Shown here piece after piece: positions 12,177 to 19,462 of a stretch of 64,000 nucleotides of DNA. The position numbers and the translations under genes are program-made. Position 1 is the first letter of the stretch, and each line of letters begins with the position of its first letter. The stretch is from Lagopus muta (taxonomy: Eukaryota; Chordata; Aves; Galliformes; Phasianidae). The notes beneath the pieces are model-generated. The model was given only the letters and a program-made list of their open reading frames with translations, did not search any database and was not told the DNA's origin. The stretch spans positions 47,527,652 to 47,591,651 of the forward strand of contig NC_064472.1 of NCBI RefSeq assembly GCF_023343835.1, in the 5' to 3' direction.

Positions 12177-12665
12177 TGACAGGGGGGGCAGTAGGCCCCT
12201 GCCCTCCCCTCCCCTTTCTCCTCCCCAGCCCCACAAAGTGGGAAGGGAATGGGAAAAGGGATAGGGGAGATGGGAGCTGGGAGATGGGCTTAAGGAAGGA
12301 AAAAAAACTGCGGCAACAATCTATGGAGAAAAACTTAATTTACTAACTATGATACCGGAATGCAAGTTAACATGATATAATACAATGTAATTGAAATTTA
12401 GTGTAATAAATCAAATAAAATAGGAGGGAGAAAATTCCTGAGACTGAGTCAAACCTGAAAAGCTTGGAATGGCTATGAAAGCACCCTCCAGCACCCACTG
12501 CAAGGCAGTAAGAGACCGCCCCACCCGGAAGGGCCAGATCCCATGACTTCCATGATGTATAGGGGCAGGTACTTGGAATTGGAGCATTAACACCTTAACT
12601 CCCAGTGCACTACATGATGTTATGATGTGGAATTCTGAAAACAAAAAAAACACAAAACCATGACA
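12177..12665 (-). repeat. Solo LTR, second LTR family (copy 1)
   Basis: Read on the - strand it begins TGTCATGG and ends CTGTCA. Its body lines up in order with 25571-26112 on the + strand. Shared blocks are a T-rich start, a 'ggagttaaggtgttaatg' block, a 'ggggcgg' block, a 'gtaaattaag...gattgttgcc' block and a pyrimidine-rich end. No provirus interior is attached, so it is a solo LTR or fragment. A target duplication is not evident. I cannot name the family. Confidence 0.6.
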
Positions 12666-13718
12666 ATTGGAGAGATGCTTCAGTAACAGTATCATAGTCA
12701 TGGCTCTCTTCTGTCTTTCTTGTTTGTACTGAACTGCACTGAAAGGATTTTTTCATCTTCATGAATTTGTAGTTCTTTCCAAATGTTCCTTACTTCAGGA
12801 GAGTCAAATAATTGAATAGACAGACAGAGATAGATAACAACATTGTTCTCAGACTACATCTTGAATTTATGTATGTGTCTAATTAACCTTCACTTTAAAG
12901 GACAGCTAAATATTGTGAGCATCTGCTCAGTATAAGAAATATTCTTGAATATTTAGACCTCATATCTGTTGTATCTTGTATCTGCATTGCTGGAGCAACC
13001 AAGATATGAAGACAGTTTAATTCAGTTAGGCTTAGAATGACCAACCTTTGAATACCTCCCTCTGGTCTTCCCTGACTTTCTATTGTTTCAAAAAAGGACG
13101 ATGAAGACCAATCTTCCATTTCCCATGAGTTAAACTTCATCACTGCTCTTAAGCAGTACTGAAGAAAATGTAAAAATGAACTTAATAGTTACTATTTGCT
13201 ATACAAAGGTCTTAAGAAATGTGACTTATTTACGATTAATTGGATCAGTTAACTGATTCAGTATATCAATTCCTATTTTTAATCTCGAAGAAAGTTTTCT
13301 CCCACACCAACATAATATTGCTGGAAAATCTTGTTTTTTAATTACTATTTTTATTTTATTTTATTTTATTATTTTATTTTATTTTATTTTATTTTATGGC
13401 CTTTTTACGTACTGTATTAGGCTGATGCTTTTATTTTTCCAATTATTTTTCTGTACCAGAATTGTAAATGTGATCACTAACAACTGCAAGGTAATTAATT
13501 TTCCAGTCATTGCTTATATAAAGTGGTGCTTTTATTATTTCTTAGATATAAATGTACGTATAGAGCTTCATAGTTAGGGAATAACTAATAGAAAATAACT
13601 AATGATGCTAGGCTGTGTAATATATCTGAGAATTGTTCCTATAACTGACATTCTGAACAGGGAAGTACATGTAGTGAAGAAAAAAAGAGCTATTAATGTT
13701 GATAACTCAGTTTTCAGC
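12666..13718. other. AT-rich sequence with (TTTTA)n run
   Basis: No gene is supported. A pentanucleotide TTTTA/ATTTT repeat occupies about 13347-13397. The last five bases (TCAGC) are the left copy of the ENS-type provirus target duplication. Confidence 0.55.
13347..13397. repeat. (TTTTA)n microsatellite
   Basis: About ten tandem ATTTT/TTTTA units with one shortened unit in the middle ('ttattatttt'). Confidence 0.9.
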
Positions 13719-13817
13719 TGTCTCGCTCCAATTTATAGGAGGGAGAGGAGGTTCTTTTATTATCTATATACCCGGCGTGAGATTAAGAAGCAACGGTTCA
13801 AATGTTGGTCCAACCAG

Positions 13818-13823
13818 TTTATT
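13818..13823 (-). terminator. Poly(A) signal AATAAA in the 3' LTR
   Basis: The AATAAA hexamer on the - strand lies in the R/U5 part of the 3' LTR. The same hexamer is at 18677-18682 in the 5' LTR. It would end the provirus transcript shortly downstream, around 13795-13805. Confidence 0.6.
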
Positions 13824-14092
13824 ACAAATCTTAATCAGGGGGAATGGGGAAGGGGAGAACGGACACTATTATGATTAGGGTAATGGGGGAAGGGAAGGAG
13901 GGCGATAGAAAAGATAGGAAAGAAGAGGCAAGGAATCTTTATAGGCAGCAAGAGGGACATAGTCACCACCATGGATCCAGCGAGGTTCGTAGTTCAGTCT
14001 TTGATCCTCAGTAGCGGTGGGTCGTCAGGCAGAGTTGTTCTGTTGCCAATGACGACGACGACCATGGTGATGATGGCCCTTTTTCAATGCTT

Positions 14093-14221
14093 CAAAGTGG
14101 TTGAGTCAGCTCTTTTTGGAGTGACAGCTCAAATCCAAAGTGGTCGAATCAGCTCTCCTTTGAGTGACAGCTCAAACCCAAGGTGGTTGAGTCAGTTCTC
14201 CTTGCGGTGGCAGCTTCTGGC
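14093..14221 (-). repeat. Three 43-bp tandem units in U3 (3' LTR)
   Basis: Units start at 14093, 14136 and 14179, each opening 'caa(a/g)gtggt'. Units 1 and 3 hold 'TGAGTCAG', an AP-1/Maf-type core; unit 2 has 'CGAATCAG'. Units 1 and 2 also contain 'GAGTGACAGCTC'. Position in U3 upstream of the TATA box suggests an enhancer array. The factor assignment is inference. Confidence 0.85.
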
Positions 14222-14602
14222 TCTGGGATCTCAGCAGGAACCTCCTTTGTTCTTATCTTTCTGGCCTTGCCAGCAGATAAGAGGAAGCAGGGAGGCACCA
14301 ACTTGCATCTTGCCTTCACAAGATACAATGGTATCATCCCCCAACCTTCCATACTTAGCTGGAGCGGTTTGGCCGCAAGCCAGATCTTCCGCCAGTGAAC
14401 ACTGTTGAGCACTCTCTTCCGCTCTTCTACAGAGCAAGCAGCTCTGGGGGAAGGGGCTTGCAAATGTTCCCAAAGAGATATCGATTGTCACACAGTTAGC
14501 ACCCATCAGTTGCCTCCCTGACAAGTCACTCAGAGTCTTATCACAAGAAAAACCTCAGGAAGCAAGCTTTGAGCCAAAAAAAAACTAAGAAGGATTCTCA
14601 CA

Positions 14603-14748
14603 CCACCCCGTGGCTCAAAGATTGCTTGAAATAAAGTATAAGTGACCCTCCACGGTGGTGAGGAAAAGAAAAGGGAGAAAACAAAAAGACAGCAAAGAAG
14701 CGGGGGGGGGGGGGAGGAAGGAGGAGGGGGAGAAGGGGAAGATAATCG
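14603..14748 (-). other. 3' non-coding end of provirus, C/T-rich on the RNA strand
   Basis: Between the env remnant and the 3' LTR the + strand is almost purely purine from about 14655 to 14742, including a run of fourteen G at 14702. The provirus RNA would therefore carry a C/T-rich tract here, not the expected purine tract. The bases next to the LTR read CGGGGTGG on the - strand and may serve as a minimal polypurine tract. Confidence 0.6.
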
Positions 14749-15201
14749 TTACACAATTACTACAAAAGATTTCTTGGGCTTGGTTACAAATGTTGCCCTG
14801 ATCTGTTGGACTTGTCCATCATCAGTTGAAGTGGTTACAAAATACATGGAAGATACAACACGTTGTATAAGTTGAATAAAACATGGAATCATACAGGGTA
14901 CAAACATAAGAGTTGCAACAACACACAGTAGATAAAACAGGATACGTTTGACCCATGGGCCACCTGGAAGCCAGGAAAAGAAATCAACGTCTAGGCCCTT
15001 CCAGGTTTGGACAGGAACATGGGCTATCTTCCGCATACCCTGGGCAATTTGTTTAACAACTTTACCATTATCATCAATCTTTAGACAACAATTAGAATCA
15101 TTCAATTTGCCACAGACACCACTCGGTGACACCTCAGGAGTGGTGGCACAAATGTTACATGTTGAATAAAATGTAGAAAGTGAAAAGAGACAACCATACA
15201 T
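14749..15201 (-). pseudogene. Env transmembrane (TM) subunit remnant
   Basis: A 150-codon open piece has the layout of a gammaretrovirus-like TM C-terminal half. A cysteine pattern ([10 protein letters not shown]) comes first, then a heptad-like helix. A '[10 protein letters not shown]' pre-membrane stretch, a hydrophobic anchor of about 20 residues and a short tail follow. The cysteine spacing is C-x7-C-C, one more than the usual x6. Env would mediate membrane fusion, but the upstream SU/TM part is interrupted by stops, so no full protein can be made from this copy. Confidence 0.72.
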
Positions 15202-15791
15202 TTAGCAATGACCACACATTTCACAATAACCAATAATAATAAATAAATAGGTAAAACAAACTTAGGTATTTGTGTCAGCTGCTTTCCCCACCCAGGAACT
15301 CCCAGTGTAAGCCAGGATCCAGATGGGAATTCTTCAGTAGAGGTTGTGGTGTTTATGAATAGCCATACAATGTTACACTTCAGTTAATTCACTAAAAGTG
15401 TATCTAGTCTAATTTGACAATATGTGGACTTGCCATGTAATGTTTTCTAAGATGATTTAGTGTCTCGAGAACTTTACACTTGAGCATTTCCAAAGCAATT
15501 CAAATGCTAAGAGATACAAATATTAGTTTGGCAAGTTCAAGTATTGTTACAGTCCACAGAACTTTTCACAGGACAGTGTGTGCAGGATACCCCACAGTAC
15601 AAACCATCACAGAGGGGTAATCCCAGAAACACATACATCTCTTTTTAAAACTTAGGCACTTTCCAACAACCATGTTGGAAACCATGTTCCAACAACATCC
15701 AACAATGTTTTGGATGGAACTCCTGGACTGGTGTGACACTGAAAAGCATCAGTGCAAAAGGCTTTCTGATAGATTTCTTTTGTGACCACAT
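15202..15791 (-). pseudogene. Degraded env middle region
   Basis: It lies between the env N-terminal piece and the TM piece. I find stops in all frames and no long open stretch. The total distance from the env start to the end of TM is about 1.36 kb, shorter than a typical env, so part of SU/TM seems deleted as well as mutated. Confidence 0.5.
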
Positions 15792-16109
15792 CTAACAGAT
15801 ATTAGATGGGTCCCTTGATTCATTTCCCAGTTTGTTAGGAATTTGGAAACACTGTGGAGGAGTTACATGCAAATCATAATCAGTTTGGTAAAAAGGGGTG
15901 AAAGAAGGGGTCAAAAGAAATGGCATCACTGTGCAGGGAGTACCAGTAAGCCAGGATGACCTGTAAAAAGCCCTGAACCCAGTTGTGAAGTTTAACAGAT
16001 CCAAGGACTGATACCAATCACCACCCACGCCCATAACAACAAAAAACATAACACTATTGCAACCAAAAAATGTAATCAAGAGGTACATTCTGTGTTCTAG
16101 CATGATCAA
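15792..16109 (-). pseudogene. Env N-terminal remnant (signal peptide and SU start)
   Basis: A 105-codon open piece starts with a hydrophobic segment ('MYLLITFFGCNSVMFFVVMG') that fits a signal peptide, then continues with Trp/Tyr/Pro-rich, SU-like text. It ends at a stop at 15792. Position downstream of a good splice acceptor (16196) fits a spliced env message. SU assignment is by position and character only. Confidence 0.5.
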
Positions 16110-16174
16110 ATCTTCAGTATTTCTGTCACAAAATACAAATAGTTAAAATCAGCTATTAGCCTTTTTGTGTTCTG

Positions 16175-16486
16175 TCAAGGTCCCACGGGGATCTTCTGTG
16201 AAATAAAAACAAGACACCGACTTGCCCTTATTTGGGCTTTGTTAATAGGGTTAAAAAATGAGGGAACACTCCAGCAAATATTGATCTCATATTCCTTTCT
16301 CGGGGTGTCTTTAGCCTTCCAAAGATATTTGTTAAGGGATCCTGTTAAGGTTAGGGAAACCGGCCTCAGGTTAGCTAAGTCAATCGACACAGTCTGGCCA
16401 GGGAGGTAACAGTGTTTCCCTGGCTTATCAGCTACTGGATCGTGACTCACAGGGATAACTGGCAAGAGTGGTGAGACCTTTAACAA
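16175..16486 (-). CDS. Unassigned 103-codon ORF between gag and env
   Basis: It reads 'MLKVSPLLPVIPVSHD' and ends 'FISQKIPVGP'. It sits where the end of pol would normally be, but I see no integrase motif in it. It could be a scrap of pol C-terminus, an env leader, or a lineage-specific segment. I do not recognise it. It ends within 20 bases of a candidate splice acceptor. Confidence 0.3.
   Translation of the reverse strand: MLKVSPLLPVIPVSHDPVADKPGKHCYLPGQTVSIDLANLRPVSLTLTGSLNKYLWKAKDTPRKEYEINICWSVPSFFNPINKAQIRASRCLVFISQKIPVGP
16195..16210 (-). promoter_or_regulatory. Candidate env splice acceptor
   Basis: On the - strand a T-rich run ending 'tttatttcacag' is followed by 'aagatcc'. The AG is at 16196-16197. 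The env-like ATG at 16109 lies about 85 bases downstream. This is the usual place for a retroviral env acceptor. The matching donor in the leader was not identified. Confidence 0.4.
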
Positions 16487-16586
16487 AAGGTGTTAAATCG
16501 ACGATCTTGTTTCCCTTTGTTGTGAGCTTTCTCATGCATCCACCCTTCACCGCCCCCACCCCGCTCACTTGGGAGGGGCGAAGACG

Positions 16587-18134
16587 TCAGTTTTCTGACG
16601 GCTTGGAGAGCCGTTCAGGTTCCCTGGGAGAGACCCTAGGACCTGGAGTCTTGCTTTCCTCGAGATTCTGGAGCTTTTGTTCTGGCCACGAGTTAACTAA
16701 TTTCTCTAACATTACAGTGGGTAATCCATTCATCAAATCTCGTGGAACACCCTTTTGCCAGCCCAGTCTCCAGAGACAATTACGTTTATGATCAATATTT
16801 CGCCTACCTGTTTTTACTGACAGTGAGACCCTTCCAGTCCCACTGAGCTTTGGGCTAGGAGGCCTGGGGGCAAGGCTGACTGCTGCAAGTCTTACTTCCC
16901 TTGGCTCAAATTTAGTGGAGGAAGAAACCTCTGGCCCATATTTCCTTCCATAGTTAATTAACTCTTGGGCAACCTCTCCCCACGTCCACACTTTGTTTCC
17001 TGACTGCAGATGGTTGGGGGTTACAGTTCCTTTTAACACTGGCTGGGTTTTCTCTCCCTGAGACATTACCTGTATTTTTCCTTGCAGTTGTATACCTATA
17101 GGTTTTAACGACTCTGGAAGCCCCTTAATTAAAGCAGTCATTCTCTCAGGATCAACAGGCATCATCATAGGTGATTCATGGTGTGGCTGCAGCTTTCTAT
17201 CATACATCATTTGGAGACAAGCAGCCTTTTGAACGCTCTCTACTAACTGGTCAGTTGTTCCAGTAATGGCAAGAGGGTCTCCCCGTTCTAAAGGGTTGAG
17301 ACCACCTGCCCAATAGGCAGCCCTTTGTGTTAATGACCAGGGAGCACGATTGTTACCAGTAGTTAAAAATACTCCTGGTCCCCAATAACCTTCTGCTTCC
17401 TTTTCTGTTAACCGAATCTGGTCGCCACCAGTGAGACTCACCCTCCATACATATTCTGTCTCTGATTCCTTTGGAGAGCGGCTAAAATCCTTTTTCAATT
17501 TTGCTAGTTCAGTGGCTGAGAAGGGAATTTCTTTAACATTCATTTGAGGATCTAGATCCTCACTGTTATCGAATGTGTATTCAGTTTTTATCAAAGGACG
17601 CAATGGGGCTATTGGAGTTTCTAATTTATCTAGCCTTTCCTTCATTCCTGGTAGTTCCACCTGAGGAAAAGTTTTTTCTCGAGGCAAACTATGGGTGACG
17701 GTATCGCTGGCATGCTTACACGTTAGCAGCTCCTTAAAAGCCATTTGCAACAAAGCTGAATTACGTTTCTCTCTTTCTAATTGTTCCTCGACATTAACTA
17801 TTTGATTCTGCAGAGTTTTCACCAATTCTTGTGTAACTCTAACCGATTCCTGTAGTGCTTCTATGGTTTGGAGTTCTGCCGAATGCTTTTCATCTCGGAA
17901 CTCCACGGCTGCTTTTAAAGTAGCCCCGAGTACGGCACAAATAAACGACTTTCCTTTTCCAGCTCGGGTACGAGCATTGTTTTGCAGAACACTAATACGG
18001 TCCGAAACACTCTGCAAGTTATACCAGTTCTGTCGTGCCCAATCCATACCTGATAAAGAGGGTCGAGCACCATGTTTTTCTAAAAGATCAAATAATACAT
18101 CTTCACTTTTCATGGTGGCAATGCTGTCGCTCAT
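16587..18134 (-). CDS. ENS-1: ENS-1/ERNI-type gag-like protein, intact ORF
   Basis: An uninterrupted 515-residue frame starts MSDSIATMKSED; the frame is open to an upstream Met at 18176 (529 residues). A second Met, at 18113, sits in a near-perfect Kozak context (GCCACCATGA), so initiation there is possible. Residues about 90-140 form a heptad-rich, coiled-coil-like segment. The middle (about 200-400) has capsid-like text such as 'MTALIKGLPESLKPIG'. No CCHC zinc knuckle is visible. Near the C-terminus P-T-V-M-L (16707-16721) fits the PxVxL motif bound by HP1 chromoshadow domains. I recognise the family as chicken ENS-1/ERNI, an early-embryo protein reported to act with HP1 and Geminin in timing Sox2 expression (recalled, not looked up). 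The 5' LTR lies directly upstream. Whether this copy is expressed is unknown. Confidence 0.85.
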   Translation of the reverse strand: MSDSIATMKSEDVLFDLLEKHGARPSLSGMDWARQNWYNLQSVSDRISVLQNNARTRAGKGKSFICAVLGATLKAAVEFRDEKHSAELQTIEALQESVRVTQELVKTLQNQIVNVEEQLEREKRNSALLQMAFKELLTCKHASDTVTHSLPREKTFPQVELPGMKERLDKLETPIAPLRPLIKTEYTFDNSEDLDPQMNVKEIPFSATELAKLKKDFSRSPKESETEYVWRVSLTGGDQIRLTEKEAEGYWGPGVFLTTGNNRAPWSLTQRAAYWAGGLNPLERGDPLAITGTTDQLVESVQKAACLQMMYDRKLQPHHESPMMMPVDPERMTALIKGLPESLKPIGIQLQGKIQVMSQGEKTQPVLKGTVTPNHLQSGNKVWTWGEVAQELINYGRKYGPEVSSSTKFEPREVRLAAVSLAPRPPSPKLSGTGRVSLSVKTGRRNIDHKRNCLWRLGWQKGVPRDLMNGLPTVMLEKLVNSWPEQKLQNLEESKTPGPRVSPREPERLSKPSEN

Positions 18135-18550
18135 TTTTTTCAATACAATGAGAGACCTACACCAGGGGAGGTGCACGTATTCAAAAGCTCAAGTGACTCC
18201 TTATCTCCCCGGGGAAACAGACACTTTACAAATGCTAATGCTCAAAGCACTCTTCCCTTTCTCTGAGGGGAGCACACAAAAAGATGCAAATTTCACACTT
18301 AAGTTACAAGATACTTAAAATCGCAAAATTCAGAGAGGTCTTCTCGAGGAGGCACAACACTTAATCAAAATTAATTCATACGTCCCCGAGAGGTATACAC
18401 ATAAACTGTAAAGTTTCAGAATGTGGAGCGGTCTTCCTGGAGAAGGACTCACGTCTAAGTTTTCAAAACTATCGCTCCATGCAACTCCAGGAGGTGCACA
18501 CAAAGAAAGTTTCAGACTATATCTGGAAGGACAATACTCTCACGGCGGGT
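18135..18550 (-). other. 5' leader with seven reiterated short palindromes
   Basis: Between the primer site and gag, a short self-complementary motif recurs at 18484, 18433, 18383, 18340, 18261, 18204 and 18161. On the + strand most read roughly 'CTCC-GGAGG-GCACAC'; examples are CTCCAGGAGGTGCACAC, CTTCTCGAGGAGGCACAAC and TCTCCCCGGGGAAACAGACA. Spacings of about 43-57 bp, with one of 79, suggest degenerate tandem duplication. This is the region where retroviruses keep dimerisation and packaging signals, so stem-loops for RNA packaging are a reasonable inference. Confidence 0.65.
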
Positions 18551-18568
18551 ATCCTGCCGACTACGCCA
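18551..18568 (-). promoter_or_regulatory. Primer binding site, tRNA-Ser type
   Basis: The + strand ATCCTGCCGACTACGCCA equals the last 18 nt, CCA included, of vertebrate tRNA-Ser of the AGA type as I recall it. On the - strand it starts TGGCGTAGTCGG. It lies nine bases inside the 5' LTR edge (18569-18577), a wider gap than usual. It would prime minus-strand DNA synthesis. Confidence 0.8.
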
Positions 18569-18795
18569 TTAAATAAATGTCTCGCTCCAATTTATAGGAG
18601 GGAGAGGAGGTTCTTTTATTATCTATATACCCGGCGTGAGATTAAGAAGCAACGGTTCAAATGTTGGTCCAACCAGTTTATTACAAATCTTAATCAGGGG
18701 GAATGGGGAAGGGGAGAACGGACACTATTATGATTAGGGTAATGGGGGAAGGGAAGGAGGGCGATAGAAAAGATAGGAAAGAAGAGGCAAGGAAT

Positions 18796-18802
18796 CTTTA
18801 TA
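18796..18802 (-). promoter_or_regulatory. TATA box of the 5' LTR promoter
   Basis: TATAAAG on the - strand, preceded by 'gctgcc' and followed by 'attcc'. The same site, with the same context, occurs in the related solo LTR at 59175-59181. It lies about 114 bases upstream of AATAAA, a normal spacing for an LTR R region. Transcription should start about 25-30 bases downstream, near 18765-18772. Confidence 0.65.
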
Positions 18803-18951
18803 GGCAGCAAGAGGGACATAGTCACCACCATGGATCCAGCGAGGTTCGTAGTTCAGTCTTTGATCCTCAGTAGCGGTGGGTCGTCAGGCAGAGTTGTTCT
18901 GTTGCCAATGACGACGACGACCATGGTGATGATGGCCCTTTTTCAATGCTT

Positions 18952-19080
18952 CAAAGTGGTTGAGTCAGCTCTTTTTGGAGTGACAGCTCAAATCCAAAGT
19001 GGTCGAATCAGCTCTCCTTTGAGTGACAGCTCAAACCCAAGGTGGTTGAGTCAGTTCTCCTTGCGGTGGCAGCTTCTGGC
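18952..19080 (-). repeat. Three 43-bp tandem units in U3 (5' LTR)
   Basis: Same three units as in the 3' LTR, at 18952, 18995 and 19038, upstream of the TATA box at 18796. As the promoter-proximal copy in the 5' LTR, this is the functional candidate enhancer of the provirus. Confidence 0.85.
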
Positions 19081-19462
19081 TCTGGGATCTCAGCAGGAAC
19101 CTCCTTTGTTCTTATCTTTCTGGCCTTGCCAGCAGATAAGAGGAAGCAGGGAGGCACCAACTTGCATCTTGCCTTCACAAGATACAATGGTATCATCCCC
19201 CAACCTTCCATACTTAGCTGGAGCGGTTTGGCCGCAAGCCAGATCTTCCGCCAGTGAACACTGTTGAGCACTCTCTTCCGCTCTTCTACAGAGCAAGCAG
19301 CTCTGGGGGAAGGGGCTTGCAAATGTTCCCAAAGAGATATCGATTGTCACACAGTTAGCACCCATCAGTTGCCTCCCTGACAAGTCACTCAGAGTCTTAT
19401 CACAAGAAAAACCTCAGGAAGCAAGCTTTGAGCCAAAAAAAAAACTAAGAAGGATTCTCACA

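Larger units (their letters stand above)
13719..14602 (-). repeat. 3' LTR of the ENS-type provirus
   Basis: 884 bp with TG...CA ends, matching the 5' LTR. On the - strand U3 carries three 43-bp tandem units (14093-14221). A TATA-like TATAAAG lies at 13937-13943 and an AATAAA at 13818-13823. The purine run next to it inside the element is short (CGGGGTGG on the - strand, just inside 14603), so the polypurine tract is weak. Confidence 0.92.
13719..19462 (-). mobile_element. ENS-1/ERNI-type (Soprano-like) provirus, pol-less
   Basis: Two direct repeats, 13719-14602 and 18578-19462, start TGTCTCGC and end CTCACA on the + strand. By eye they differ only by one A in an A-run. The provirus is flanked by a perfect 5-bp target duplication, TCAGC (13714-13718 and 19463-19467). 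On the - strand the order is 5' LTR, tRNA-Ser primer site, leader with repeated palindromes, intact gag-like ORF, an unassigned ORF, env pieces, 3' LTR. No protease, RT or integrase text is present, and about 5.7 kb total leaves no room for it. I recognise the gag-like protein as the chicken ENS-1/ERNI family. That LTR-flanked family is known for expression in early embryo and ES cells, recalled and not looked up. LTR identity implies a recent insertion, mobilised by enzymes from another element. Confidence 0.9.
18578..19462 (-). repeat. 5' LTR of the ENS-type provirus
   Basis: 885 bp, one base longer than the 3' LTR because of an extra A near 19435-19444. It holds the promoter that would drive the gag-like ORF. 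Open frames inside it (for example 18830-19267) are repeated exactly in the other LTR. They reflect the LTR sequence, not genes. Confidence 0.92.

Noticed and set aside
13347..13397. TTTTA repeat as a possible centromeric or CRISPR-like array
   Set aside because: It is a plain pentanucleotide microsatellite with no spacers or longer unit.
17863..18318. 151-codon + strand frame opposite the gag-like ORF start
   Set aside because: It is the antisense shadow of the intact gag-like frame and leader, with no domain features.
18830..19267. 145-codon open frame in the 5' LTR, repeated at 13971-14408
   Set aside because: It lies on the + strand, opposite to the provirus, entirely within the LTR. 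It appears twice only because the LTRs are the same. No family resemblance; overlapping frames on the other strand are just as open.
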